DNA of 57,898 bases from Lachnospiraceae bacterium (lineage in GTDB: Bacteria; Bacillota; Clostridia; Lachnospirales; Lachnospiraceae), in the NCBI GenBank assembly GCA_017889125.1, contig JAGHER010000039.1, positions 1 through 57,898 of the forward strand. The letters run 5' to 3'. Shown here piece by piece: positions 18,359-26,872 of this stretch. Position 1 is the stretch's first letter. Every line of letters begins with the position of its first letter. The translations under genes and the position numbers were made by a program. The notes beneath the pieces are model-generated. The model did no database searches. It worked only from the letters and a program-made list of their open reading frames with translations, and was not told where the DNA came from.

Positions 18359-19531
18359 CTATTTTACCGTCTCCACATGGCTTCTGCGGAAGGTCTCGGG
18401 AGCAATCTCGTTTCCGATTCCCGGCAGCTCCGGCACCGTAAAGGCTCCGTTTACCGGCTCATAATCCATGGTAGTCAGCCCGGTCATCATCGGCATGGAG
18501 GTATTCACATTGTACTCATGAATCACAAAATTGGGGATGGCCGCCTCTAAGTGAAGGGATGCGGCAGTAACTAAGGGGCTTCCGCACACATGGATCTGCA
18601 CTCCTGCCTCGTAAAGATAGGCCATGTCGCAGATTTTCTTTACCTCCGTAATGCCGCCGCTGTTTCCCACATCCGGCTGAATGACCTGGATCGCCTCTTT
18701 GTCCAGGAACCGCTTAAACTGCCACCGGGAATAAATCCGCTCGCCGCTGGCTACCGGGATCCCCGTCTCCTGATGGATAAAGCGAAGCACATCCTCCTGA
18801 GGTGTTGACGGCTCTTCAAAATAAAGGATTCCGTACTTTGCCGCCATTTTGCCAAACTGGGAAGCCGACTGGGCATCGGTATAGCAGTGATTTTCCAGAA
18901 TGATATCCACCTCCGGCCCTACTGCCTCACGGACAGCGGCAATCCGCGCCTCTGCCACCTGCATATATTTTGCGCTTAAAAATGCCGTCTGCTCCGTTCC
19001 CGGATAACGCCCCTCATCCTCGCGGAAGGTAAGGAAATTAAACTTAACAGCATCGAATCCTTTCTCCACGGCTATCTCCGCCTGGCGGGCATAATCTTCA
19101 GGTGTCCTGGCAGGCTTTCTTCCCTGGCCCCAGCCATTCTGCAGCTGGCTGGCGTAGGCCCGCAGGCTTTCCCGCTGCTTGCCCCCAAGGAGCTTGTATA
19201 AGGGCATATTGCAGACCTTTCCCTTGATGTCCCATAAGGCCATATCCAGGGCGCTGATTCCGCCAAAGATAATGGGGCCGCCATTTAAGGCAAAAAAGCA
19301 TTTCCGGTAAAGCTTCTGCCAGATGACCTCATGCTCCAGGGGATCCATGCCGATAATCAATTCGGCCAGATCCACCAGAATATAATAGGCAGAGCGTGAC
19401 ACATCTCCGTAGCTTAAGGCAATCTCGCCATCTCCATAAACTCCTGCGTCCGTGTAAATCCGGCAAAAGGACGGTCTCCATCCATCTTCCACTGGCTCGC
19501 TGAACAGTAAATCAATCTTCGTAATCTTCAT
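18359..19531 (-). CDS. Enolase-superfamily acid-sugar dehydratase/isomerase
   Basis: This 390-aa protein belongs to the mandelate racemase/muconate lactonizing enzyme group. It has the capping domain (~1-125) and a barrel with metal-ligand strands: ENH in DIILENHCYTD, the Glu in YFEEPSTP, and the Glu in ASGERIYSR. QIHVCGSPLVTAASLHLE is the late-barrel segment seen in galactonate and mannonate dehydratase-like members. The first metal ligand would be Glu instead of the usual Asp. AGGAGG fixes the start at 19531. The product is probably a sugar-acid dehydratase, but the substrate is unknown; a GntP carrier follows. Confidence 0.85.
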   Translation of the reverse strand: MKITKIDLLFSEPVEDGWRPSFCRIYTDAGVYGDGEIALSYGDVSRSAYYILVDLAELIIGMDPLEHEVIWQKLYRKCFFALNGGPIIFGGISALDMALWDIKGKVCNMPLYKLLGGKQRESLRAYASQLQNGWGQGRKPARTPEDYARQAEIAVEKGFDAVKFNFLTFREDEGRYPGTEQTAFLSAKYMQVAEARIAAVREAVGPEVDIILENHCYTDAQSASQFGKMAAKYGILYFEEPSTPQEDVLRFIHQETGIPVASGERIYSRWQFKRFLDKEAIQVIQPDVGNSGGITEVKKICDMAYLYEAGVQIHVCGSPLVTAASLHLEAAIPNFVIHEYNVNTSMPMMTGLTTMDYEPVNGAFTVPELPGIGNEIAPETFRRSHVETVK

Positions 19532-19553
19532 TTTGTTCCTCCTCATTTTTCCA

Positions 19554-19590
19554 TCTGCCTGCTGAGCCTCTCTTATTTTCAGCAGGCAGA
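19554..19590 (-). other. Strong hairpin just before the dehydratase ribosome site
   Basis: TCTGCCTGCTGA and TCAGCAGGCAGA form a perfect 12-bp stem with a 13-nt loop in the 150-bp gap between the second NhaC gene and the dehydratase. No T run follows on the minus strand. It may be an mRNA processing or stabilising element, not a terminator. The rest of the gap is purine-rich on the coding strand, with no promoter seen. Confidence 0.7.
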
Positions 19591-19681
19591 GCTTCTTTAA
19601 TTTCTATTCTCTTTTTTTCAATTCTCTATTTTCTTTTTCTGCCGCTGTTCCTATTTGTCAGCTTGCTTATCCATTCTTTTC

Positions 19682-21013
19682 CTACTTGTCTGCATGCTTA
19701 CTCTTCATCAATCCAAACTGTATGGTAATTGCCGTACACAACAGCAGCAGGAAGGGGTAAAACAGATAAGGCAGTATTTCCATATAGTTTGCTCCTGCCG
19801 CCTCCTGCACCATCATCGCCGCCGTACCGTGGGGCACCAGCATGATGGCCGTGCAGGCGCCAATATCCAGAAGGCTGGCCAGGCGTTTCGGCTCGATCTT
19901 AAAGCTTTCTCCCATCTCCTTTGCAATGGGAGCAGAAATCATGATTGCCATGGTATTGTTTAAAATCACTGCCGAGATAACAAAGGTTAATATCCCCACC
20001 ACATACTCGCAGCTCTTTTTTCCTTTAATCAGCGACGTAATTTTTTCCACCATCCATTCCACACCGCCGTAATACCGAACCAAACCTACCAGACCAGAGG
20101 TCAGCATGGAGAATACCGCCAGCCAGAACATGCCTTCGATTCCTCCAGATACCGCCTGGGCCCAGGCAGTGATGGTGCAGGCGCCCGTGGCCACGCCGAT
20201 TATGCCGGAAAGGCCGAGGCCAATGGCCATTACCAAAACCACGTCCAGGCCCGCCACCGCAAGGCCAAGGACAACCAGGTAAGGAAGGCAGGCAAGGAGA
20301 TTATATTCCCCTGGCGTTACCGCCGCGCTTCCTCCTCCGTTTACACTGAGCACTGCATAGAGCACAGCCGTAATCACCGCTGCCGGAAGGGCAATCAGGA
20401 AATTCATGCGGAACTTATCCTTCATCTCTGCCCCCACGCCCTTGGTGGCCGCAATGGTGGTGTCCGAAATCATAGACAGGTTATCCCCAAAGAATGCGCC
20501 GCCGATGCAGGCAGCTCCGCACATGGGATGATTTAAGCCTGCACCGTCAGCCAGGGCAAAGGCTACGGGAAGCATGGCTGCCAGGGTTCCCATGGAAGTG
20601 CCGATGCAGGTGGAAATCACTGCACAGATCACAAAAATTCCCGGAATCAGGAAATGGCTGGGAATCAGGGCTACGCCAAGATTCACAATGGAGTCCTTCC
20701 CTCCAGCCGCCGTAGCCCCGCTGGCAAAAGCCCCTGCCATCAGCACGATCAGCCCCAGCTGCATCACCCCCGGGCGGCCTGCATTTTCACAGTAGATATC
20801 CGTCTTTTCCGCAATAGTTTTATCTCTGGCGTAGAAAAATAATGCCGCCAATATTCCCGCAATCATGGACACATAGCGGGAGATGATATTAAAAGGCCCG
20901 CTCTCTCCCCGAATCAAAAAATACACGCCGCAGCCCACATACAATCCCAAAAACAATACCAATGGAAGCAGTGCCCTTCCCCCATAGCTTTTCTCATACC
21001 TTTTTTCGTTCAT
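19682..21013 (-). CDS. NhaC-family antiporter/carrier, copy 2
   Basis: This 443-aa polytopic protein parallels the carrier at 15656-16984 throughout: VISTCIGTSMGTLAAMLP, AFFGDNLSMISDTT and VILNNTMAIMISAPIA are at matching positions. It belongs to the NhaC ion-exchanger family. The start at 21013 is preceded by AAGGAGAAGAAAG, which begins right after the patB stop, so it is coupled to the C-S lyase gene. Having two paralogues in one operon suggests different substrates or directions. Confidence 0.85.
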   Translation of the reverse strand: MNEKRYEKSYGGRALLPLVLFLGLYVGCGVYFLIRGESGPFNIISRYVSMIAGILAALFFYARDKTIAEKTDIYCENAGRPGVMQLGLIVLMAGAFASGATAAGGKDSIVNLGVALIPSHFLIPGIFVICAVISTCIGTSMGTLAAMLPVAFALADGAGLNHPMCGAACIGGAFFGDNLSMISDTTIAATKGVGAEMKDKFRMNFLIALPAAVITAVLYAVLSVNGGGSAAVTPGEYNLLACLPYLVVLGLAVAGLDVVLVMAIGLGLSGIIGVATGACTITAWAQAVSGGIEGMFWLAVFSMLTSGLVGLVRYYGGVEWMVEKITSLIKGKKSCEYVVGILTFVISAVILNNTMAIMISAPIAKEMGESFKIEPKRLASLLDIGACTAIMLVPHGTAAMMVQEAAGANYMEILPYLFYPFLLLLCTAITIQFGLMKSKHADK

Positions 21014-21027
21014 CTTTCTTCTCCTTC

Positions 21028-22221
21028 TCAAACTGTCTGAAGCGCCTTCTCAAGCTGCTTCAGCGCCTTCTCCAAAGTAACCCTCGGACATGCCAGGTTA
21101 AACCGCAGGTAACCTTCCCCTCCTTTCCCAAACCAGCTTCCCATATCCACACCGATATGTGCCTTTTCCACAATAAACCGCTCGATTTTCTCGGTACTCA
21201 TCCCCGTTCCTCGAAAATCCACCCAGACCATGTATGTAGCCTGGGGCTTTTCCATCTTTAACTGCGGCAGCCGCTCCTGCAGAAATGCCTGCATATAGTC
21301 CATGTTTTCATCCACATACTGACACAAAGCATCGATATACCCATCACACCGGGTATATGCCGCCTTTAAGGCCGCGCCCCCAAACCAGTTAATGTTAAAT
21401 ATGCGGTTGGCATTAAGCCCCCTGGTGTAGGTCTCCCGCATCGCATTGTCCGGGATGATGGCAAAGGCCGTCTGCAGTCCCGCCAGATTAAAGGTCTTGC
21501 TGGGCGCATAGTAAGTGATGGTATTCTCCATCCACTGGCCAGCCACCGCATTCAGCGCCTGAAATTCCTGCCCCTTCATCACAATATCACCGTGAATCTC
21601 ATCCGAAAGAAGGATCACCTGATTTTCCGCGCAGATCTTCGCCAGCCGCCAAAGCTCCTCCTTCGTCCATATCCGCCCCACCGGGTTGTGGGGACTACAG
21701 AGGATCAGCATCCGATTCTCCGGCTTCCTCGCCAGCTCCTCCAGGCCCTCCAAGTCCATCCTCCACTGTCCGTTCTCCTCAATCAGCGGATTCTCCACCA
21801 GCAGGCGGCCATTCCGCTCCGCCGCCTCCATAAAGGGGTAGTACACCGGCGTCTGCACGATAATCCCATCTCCCGGCCTGGTTAAGCTTTGGATGGCAAT
21901 GTTAAATCCAGGAATCACCCCCGGGGAAAAGACAATCCACTCCTTCTGAATCTCCCAGTGATACCGCCGTTTTACCCAGTCCACAATGGTCTGGTAAAAT
22001 GCCTCATCCTTTCGGACATACCCATAGGATCCCAGCTTTGCCCGGGCAACCACAGCCTCCGTCACCTCCTGGGGGGAGCGAAAATCCATATCGGCAATCC
22101 ACATGGGGATCATCTCTGTCTGGCTGTCCACGCCAAATTTTTCGCTGCACCCGTCCCATTTGATGCTTCCCGTACCTCGGCGTTCCTGGTACACATCAAA
22201 ATATTCCTTTGTGTACACCAT
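21028..22221 (-). CDS. patB: MalY/PatB-type aminotransferase or cystathionine beta-lyase
   Basis: This 397-aa PLP enzyme of the class I/II aminotransferase fold is of the MalY/PatB type, which cleaves C-S bonds of cystathionine and S-substituted cysteines. The N-terminal PMWIADMDFRSP, substrate-side SPHNPVGRIWT, PLP-phosphate region LLSDEIHGDI and the Schiff-base Lys in YAPSKTFNLAG are all present. GGAGG precedes the ATG. It is the first gene of the leftward operon, with a strong promoter and a palindrome overlapping the start region. The lyase activity is inferred from the subfamily; a modulator role as in E. coli MalY is possible. Confidence 0.88.
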   Translation of the reverse strand: MVYTKEYFDVYQERRGTGSIKWDGCSEKFGVDSQTEMIPMWIADMDFRSPQEVTEAVVARAKLGSYGYVRKDEAFYQTIVDWVKRRYHWEIQKEWIVFSPGVIPGFNIAIQSLTRPGDGIIVQTPVYYPFMEAAERNGRLLVENPLIEENGQWRMDLEGLEELARKPENRMLILCSPHNPVGRIWTKEELWRLAKICAENQVILLSDEIHGDIVMKGQEFQALNAVAGQWMENTITYYAPSKTFNLAGLQTAFAIIPDNAMRETYTRGLNANRIFNINWFGGAALKAAYTRCDGYIDALCQYVDENMDYMQAFLQERLPQLKMEKPQATYMVWVDFRGTGMSTEKIERFIVEKAHIGVDMGSWFGKGGEGYLRFNLACPRVTLEKALKQLEKALQTV

Positions 22222-22239
22222 GTTTATTTCGCACCTCCG

Positions 22240-22260
22240 ATAGTTTTGATTCCAAACTAT
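22240..22260. promoter_or_regulatory. Operator-like palindrome downstream of the patB promoter
   Basis: ATAGTTTTGA-T-TCCAAACTAT is a 21-bp inverted repeat with 9 of 10 matching positions per arm, just downstream of the predicted patB transcription start. It shares its AGTTTTG core with the site at 22380-22396. Its position suits a repressor. Confidence 0.7.
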
Positions 22261-22270
22261 TTATATGCTT

Positions 22271-22299
22271 ATGATACTATCGAATCACCATTGTGTCAA
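22271..22299 (-). promoter_or_regulatory. Promoter of the patB operon
   Basis: On the minus strand a perfect TTGACA (22299-22294) and TATCAT (22276-22271) are 17 bp apart. Transcription would start near 22264, next to the palindrome at 22240-22260. Confidence 0.85.
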
Positions 22300-22379
22300 T
22301 GATTTTTTTGCATTTTTCCAATTTTCTTTTATGATATCTCGCTTTTTTGCTACTTTTGCCAATACGCATTCCGCTATTT

Positions 22380-22396
22380 AGTTTTGTATCAAAACT
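22380..22396. promoter_or_regulatory. Second operator-like palindrome, upstream of marR
   Basis: AGTTTTGTATCAAAACT is a near-perfect 17-bp inverted repeat. It lies 17 bp upstream of the proposed marR -35 and closely matches the site in front of patB (AGTTTTGATTCCAAACT). It is probably a binding site for the same regulator. Confidence 0.7.
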
Positions 22397-22412
22397 TTAT
22401 TCCTTGATTTCA

Positions 22413-22441
22413 TTTACTTTTGCTTCCATTTCCGCTATAAT
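22413..22441 (+). promoter_or_regulatory. Promoter candidate for the marR-lysR pair
   Basis: TTTACT (22413-22418) and a perfect TATAAT (22436-22441) are 17 bp apart. The transcript would carry the dispersed repeat (22460-22611) in its 5' leader. Confidence 0.6.
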
Positions 22442-22459
22442 GATATACAATAGATGCAG

Positions 22460-22611
22460 TTTACTCTGAAAGTCCGCCGCCGAATAGGCGGCATATGTTC
22501 AGGGATGCCCCATGCGCCCGCCAGACTTTCACGAATTGGTGGTGCAACCGCCCGCCAAGACTTTCATGGATTGGTGGTGCAACCGCCCGCCGGGCGCATG
22601 TAGGTTTACTC
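22460..22611. repeat. Dispersed structured repeat, copy 2, with internal duplication
   Basis: This is a longer (152-bp) version of the element at 11101, bounded by TTTACTCT and TTTACTC. It has the GCCGCC-GAATA-GGCGGC hairpin, the TTCAGGGATGCCCCATGCG block and the closing CGGGCGCATGTAGG. A segment of about 36 bp (AGACTTTCA...TTGGTGGTGCAACCGCCCGCC) is present twice in tandem. The element fills most of the space between the marR promoter and the marR start. Confidence 0.92.
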
Positions 22612-22650
22612 CTCCACACTGCACAAAAAAAGAATCAGGAGATGATAGAG

Positions 22651-23199
22651 ATGGATTTTACCGCCAAAGATATTACCGATATTAATGAAAACCTGGACGA
22701 AAAGGTGGATATCGTCTTCCGTCAGCAGGTGCTGATGTCCGCCTACCAGTCCATCCCCAGGGAATACAGTCCCGGCTTTTTCATGAACGAGGTGGAGATT
22801 CACATCCTGGGCTTCATCCACAAAACCCCGGGGATTACCGCAAAGGAAATCTGCCAGAAAACCTACCGCTCCAAGGGCACCATTTCCACCATTCTCTCCC
22901 ATCTGGAGGAAGGCGGATTTCTGCGCCAGGAGGTAAATGCAGAGAATCAGCGGGAACGGAATCTTTTTCTGACAGATAAAGGCAGAGAAGCCCACCAGCG
23001 TCATGCGGTTTTTGACCGGCGTACTACTTATGATTATATTTCCAAAGCCTCTGAATTCTGCACACCAGAAGAAATCAATGGTTTTTTCAAAGTAACCCAT
23101 TTTCGGAATGAATATTTTGAAAAGGTTTTGGAAAATGAGCGGAAACATTACGCAGAATATAAAAAGACGCAGAAGGCAAAAGGAGCCATTTCGCCATGA
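22651..23199 (+). CDS. MarR-family transcriptional regulator
   Basis: This 182-aa protein has a winged helix-turn-helix: ITAKEICQKTYRSKGTISTILSHLEEGGFL, then the wing EVNAENQRERNLFLTDKG. MarR regulators are usually repressors that autoregulate and bind palindromes of about 16-20 bp. The start at 22651 is chosen because CAGGAG sits 9 bp upstream; the open frame extends back through the dispersed repeat but has no ribosome site there. It overlaps the lysR start by 4 bp. The palindromes at 22240 and 22380 are plausible targets. Confidence 0.88.
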   Translation: MDFTAKDITDINENLDEKVDIVFRQQVLMSAYQSIPREYSPGFFMNEVEIHILGFIHKTPGITAKEICQKTYRSKGTISTILSHLEEGGFLRQEVNAENQRERNLFLTDKGREAHQRHAVFDRRTTYDYISKASEFCTPEEINGFFKVTHFRNEYFEKVLENERKHYAEYKKTQKAKGAISP

Positions 23200-24086
23200 A
23201 CCTGAATTTCGAATACTACAAAGTCTTTTATTACGTTTCCAAATACGGCAGCCTCACCCGTGCGGCCAGCGTGCTGATGACCAGCCAGCCCGCCGTCACC
23301 CGCACGATCCACAACCTGGAAAATGAGCTGGGCTGCCGCCTGTTTATCCGCAGCAAAAGCGGCGTGGAGCTTACCCCGGAGGGACGGCTTTTCTATGAAT
23401 ACATCTCTGCCGCCTGCGCCCAGATCTTTAAAGGGGAAAATGAACTGGCCGGAATGATCAGCTTAGACAACGGAACCATCTGCATCAGTGCCACGGAAAC
23501 TGCCCTTCACTGCTGCCTCTTTCAGGCGGTGGAGGATTTTAACAAGCAGTACCCCAACGTGCGTTTTAAGCTTTTAAACAACAGCACCATCGATTCCATC
23601 CAGGCCCTGAAGGCAGGGAAAATCGACATGGCGATTGTCTCCTCTGCCCCCTTTCAGGCAGAGCATCCCCTGAGGGTGAAAACCCTGCAGAGCTACCACG
23701 ATATCCTCATTGCCGGGAACAAATTCCGGCATCTGGCCGGGCAGCGGCTGTCCCTTGAGGCATTAAAAGGCCTTCCCTGGATCAGCCTGACCTCCGGCTC
23801 CATCACCCGGGATTTCCTGAACCATTATTTCCGCCAGCACGGTCTGGCCTTCAGCCCGGATATCGAGCTGGCCACCACCGACATGATCCTCCCGGCAGTC
23901 CGCCACAATCTGGGAATCGGCTTTATCCCCGCGGAATTTGCGGCGGAGGATCTGCGCTGCGGCAATGTTTTCGAACTCACTCTGGACGAAACGCTTCCGG
24001 AGCGGAATATCCTCCTGGTCTACGACACGGAATATCCCCAGAGTATCGCCTCCAAGACCTTCCAGAAATTCCTCACCGGACAATAA
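23196..24086 (+). CDS. LysR-family transcriptional regulator
   Basis: This 296-aa regulator has an N-terminal helix-turn-helix (YYVSKYGSLTRAASVLMTSQPAVTRTI, residues ~12-40) and a periplasmic-binding-like effector domain (~90-296). The ATG overlaps the marR stop codon (ATGA), so the two regulators are translationally coupled, which is an uncommon pairing. It probably responds to a substrate or product of the divergent patB operon, but the effector is unknown. Transcription may continue toward the phosphoketolase gene, which also has its own -10 candidate. Confidence 0.9.
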   Translation: MNLNFEYYKVFYYVSKYGSLTRAASVLMTSQPAVTRTIHNLENELGCRLFIRSKSGVELTPEGRLFYEYISAACAQIFKGENELAGMISLDNGTICISATETALHCCLFQAVEDFNKQYPNVRFKLLNNSTIDSIQALKAGKIDMAIVSSAPFQAEHPLRVKTLQSYHDILIAGNKFRHLAGQRLSLEALKGLPWISLTSGSITRDFLNHYFRQHGLAFSPDIELATTDMILPAVRHNLGIGFIPAEFAAEDLRCGNVFELTLDETLPERNILLVYDTEYPQSIASKTFQKFLTGQ

Positions 24087-24194
24087 CGCAGATCCGCCGG
24101 GCAGAGAAGGGGCAAAGCTGCATAACCTGCATAACCTGCTTAAAGCAGCGCAATGTCATATCAAAAACTTATGGATGCAATACAGGAATGTTAT

Positions 24195-24223
24195 TTTACG
24201 CCCGTTTTCCCATATGCTACAAT
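24195..24223 (+). promoter_or_regulatory. Weak promoter candidate for phosphoketolase
   Basis: TTTACG (24195-24200) and TACAAT (24218-24223) are 17 bp apart in the 216-bp gap between lysR and the phosphoketolase start. The -35 is poor. No other element was seen in this gap. Confidence 0.45.
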
Positions 24224-24302
24224 ACAGAAGGTTAAAGAATTAACAACTGAAAAAGCAATGCAGCAAATGCACTGCAAAAATAGACTAGAAAGAAGGAAAA
24301 CC

Positions 24303-26684
24303 ATGCAAGAGACAACATGCCTTGAAAAGCAGCCCTTATCCCAGGAAATGCTGGAAAAGATGAACGCCTACTGGCGGGCTGCCAATTACCTGTCCGCCGG
24401 ACAGCTGTATCTTCTCGACAACCCTCTGTTAAAAAAGCCCCTTTCCATGGACCAGATTAAGAAAAAGATCGTGGGCCACTGGGGAACAGTGCCCGGACAG
24501 AATTTTGTCTATGTCCACTTAAACCGCGCCATCAAGCGCTATGACCTGGACATGATTCTTCTTTCCGGCCCGGGACACGGCGGAAACTTCCTGATCGCCA
24601 ACACCTACCTGGACGGAAGCTACAGCGAGGTATACCCTAATATCAGCCAGGACGAGGAAGGCATGAAAAAGCTCTTTAAGCAGTTCTCCTTCCCCTGCGG
24701 CGTGCCCAGCCACTGCGCACCGGAAACCCCCGGCTCCATCAATGAAGGCGGCGAGCTTGGCTACTCCATCGCCCATGCCTTTGGCGCTGTGTTTGACAAT
24801 CCTGACCTGATTGCCACAGTTGTGGTAGGCGACGGCGAAGCAGAGACCGGCCCCCTGGCTACCTCCTGGCAGTCCAACAAGTTTTTAAATCCCATTACCG
24901 ACGGCGCTGTTCTTCCCATCCTTCATCTGAATGGCTACAAGATCAGCAACCCCACCATCTTCTCCCGCATCCCTCATGAAGAAATCGAGAGCTTCTTTAA
25001 GGGCTGCGGCTGGAAGCCCTACTTCGTGGAAGGGGACGATCCCATGACCATGCACCAGAAGATGGCCGAGACCATGGACACCGTAATCGAAGAAATCAAG
25101 GCCATCCAGAGCCATGCCCGCAAGGAGAATGACCCTGAGCGTCCCATCTGGCCCATGATCGTCCTGCGCACTCCTAAGGGCTGGACCGGCCCCAAGGTAG
25201 TTGACGGAAAGCAGATCGAAGGCTCCTTCCGCGCCCACCAGGTGCCCCTTTCCATGGAATCCCCGGAGCATCTGGACATGTTGAAGGACTGGCTGGAAAG
25301 CTATCATCCCGAGGAGCTTTTTGATGAAAACGGCCATCTGATCCCTGAGCTTCAGGAGCTGGCTCCCAAGGGAAATGCCCGTCTGGGAGCAAATCCGCAC
25401 GCAAACGGCGGAATGCTTCTCAAAGACCTGCGCCTTCCGGACTTCCGCACCTACGGCATCCCCGTAGATCCGGGAAAGACAAAAGCACAGGATATGATCG
25501 AGCTTGGCGGATACATCCGCGACATTTTCAAATTAAATGAGGAAAACCGCAACTTCCGGATTTTCGGCCCTGACGAGAGCATGTCCAACCGGCTGTACAA
25601 GGTATTCGAGGCCCAGAACCGGGACTGGAACGCCGGACTTCTGGATACCGATGACTGCCTGGCCAGAGACGGACGGATCATGGACGGCATGCTCAGCGAG
25701 CATATGTGCGAGGGCTGGCTGGAGGGCTATCTGCTCACCGGGCGCCACGGCTTCTTTGCCAGCTACGAGGCCTTCATCCGCATCGTGGACTCCATGGCTG
25801 CCCAGCATGCAAAATGGCTGAAGGTCTGCAACCAGCTTTCCTGGAGACAGCCCATCGCCTCCTTAAACTTCATCCTGACCTCCAACGTATGGCAGCAGGA
25901 CCACAACGGCTTCACCCATCAGGATCCCGGCTTCTTAGATCACATTGCCAACAAAAAGGCAGACGTAGTGCGCATGTACCTTCCGCCGGATACCAACTGC
26001 CTCCTGTCCTGCTTCGACCACTGCATCCGAAGTAAGAATTATGTGAATGCCATCGTTGCCTCCAAGCACCCCAGCTGCCAGTGGCTGTCCATGGAGCAGG
26101 CGGTAAAGCACTGCACCCAGGGCATCGGCATCTGGGAATGGGCAAGCAATGACTGCGGCCAGGAACCGGATCTGGTTATGGCCTGCTGCGGCGACACGCC
26201 CACCCTGGAGACCATGGCGGCAGTAACCATCCTTCGGGATGAGATGCCGGAATTAAAGATCCGCGTAGTCAATGTGGTGGACCTCTTTAAGCTGGAGTCC
26301 GACCATAAGCATCCTCACGGCCTCAGCGATGCCGAGTACGATGCCATCTTCACCAAGGACAAACCGGTAATTTTCGCCTTCCACGGCTACCCAACCCTGA
26401 TTCACGAGCTGACCTACGAGCGGGCCAACCGCAATATGTCCGTTCACGGCTACCAGGAGGAAGGCACCATCACCACCCCCTTTGACATGCGGGTGCAGAA
26501 TCAGATCGACCGGTTCAATCTGGTAAAGGATGCCATCATCCATCTGCCGCAGCTGGGCAACAAGGGCTCTCACCTGATCCAGAAGATGAACAACAAGCTG
26601 GTGGAGCACCGGCAGTACATCGCCGAATACGGCCAGGATATGGAAGAAATCCGCAGCTGGGAGTGGCATGTGCCGGAAATTTAG
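24303..26684 (+). CDS. xfp: Xylulose-5-phosphate/fructose-6-phosphate phosphoketolase
   Basis: This 793-aa TPP enzyme splits xylulose-5-P (and often fructose-6-P) into acetyl-phosphate plus glyceraldehyde-3-P or erythrose-4-P. Characteristic stretches are [37 protein letters not shown], the TPP-binding [18 protein letters not shown] and [15 protein letters not shown]. The length is normal for the family. I set the start at 24303 after AGAAGGAAAACC; the upstream 50 codons of open frame are not phosphoketolase-like. It links the pentose module (12803-15242) to acetate and ATP formation. Terminator at 26755. Confidence 0.96.
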   Translation: MQETTCLEKQPLSQEMLEKMNAYWRAANYLSAGQLYLLDNPLLKKPLSMDQIKKKIVGHWGTVPGQNFVYVHLNRAIKRYDLDMILLSGPGHGGNFLIANTYLDGSYSEVYPNISQDEEGMKKLFKQFSFPCGVPSHCAPETPGSINEGGELGYSIAHAFGAVFDNPDLIATVVVGDGEAETGPLATSWQSNKFLNPITDGAVLPILHLNGYKISNPTIFSRIPHEEIESFFKGCGWKPYFVEGDDPMTMHQKMAETMDTVIEEIKAIQSHARKENDPERPIWPMIVLRTPKGWTGPKVVDGKQIEGSFRAHQVPLSMESPEHLDMLKDWLESYHPEELFDENGHLIPELQELAPKGNARLGANPHANGGMLLKDLRLPDFRTYGIPVDPGKTKAQDMIELGGYIRDIFKLNEENRNFRIFGPDESMSNRLYKVFEAQNRDWNAGLLDTDDCLARDGRIMDGMLSEHMCEGWLEGYLLTGRHGFFASYEAFIRIVDSMAAQHAKWLKVCNQLSWRQPIASLNFILTSNVWQQDHNGFTHQDPGFLDHIANKKADVVRMYLPPDTNCLLSCFDHCIRSKNYVNAIVASKHPSCQWLSMEQAVKHCTQGIGIWEWASNDCGQEPDLVMACCGDTPTLETMAAVTILRDEMPELKIRVVNVVDLFKLESDHKHPHGLSDAEYDAIFTKDKPVIFAFHGYPTLIHELTYERANRNMSVHGYQEEGTITTPFDMRVQNQIDRFNLVKDAIIHLPQLGNKGSHLIQKMNNKLVEHRQYIAEYGQDMEEIRSWEWHVPEI

Positions 26685-26754
26685 AAAGATGTGAGCAAAA
26701 GAACTCGGAAACTACGGCAGCAAAAACAAGCACGAAAAAATTAAGAAATGAAAA

Positions 26755-26790
26755 AATCCCGGCATCGCCAAAAAGATGCCGGGATTTTCT
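26755..26790. terminator. Bidirectional terminator between xfp and hndD
   Basis: AATCCCGGCATC and GATGCCGGGATT form a perfect 12-bp stem with an 8-nt loop. TTTTCT follows on the plus strand and an A run precedes it, giving T residues on the minus strand, so it can serve both convergent genes. Confidence 0.9.
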
Positions 26791-26806
26791 ATTTTCACAC
26801 AGGCTG

Positions 26807-26871
26807 ACAAAGCCGTCAGCCGTTATCTCATCAACACAAGCCGTCAGCCGCTCATCAATACAAGCTGTCCC
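26807..26871. repeat. Short degenerate tandem repeat after the terminator
   Basis: ACAAAGCCGTCAGCCG at 26807 recurs as ACAAGCCGTCAGCCG at 26836, and a third partial copy starts at 26860. Unit lengths differ (29 and 24 bp). It abuts the stop codon of hndD. Confidence 0.6.
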
Positions 26872-26872
26872 C

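Noticed and set aside
17717-18550. 277-codon open frame on the plus strand
   Set aside because: It is a shadow of the GntP and dehydratase genes, with a His/Gln-rich composition typical of antisense frames.
22495-22650. Long N-terminal extension of the MarR protein
   Set aside because: The extension is encoded by the dispersed repeat and lacks a ribosome site; CAGGAG before 22651 marks the start.
24153-24302. 50-residue N-terminal extension of phosphoketolase
   Set aside because: It covers the promoter candidate and does not resemble the family; AGAAGGAAAACC precedes 24303.
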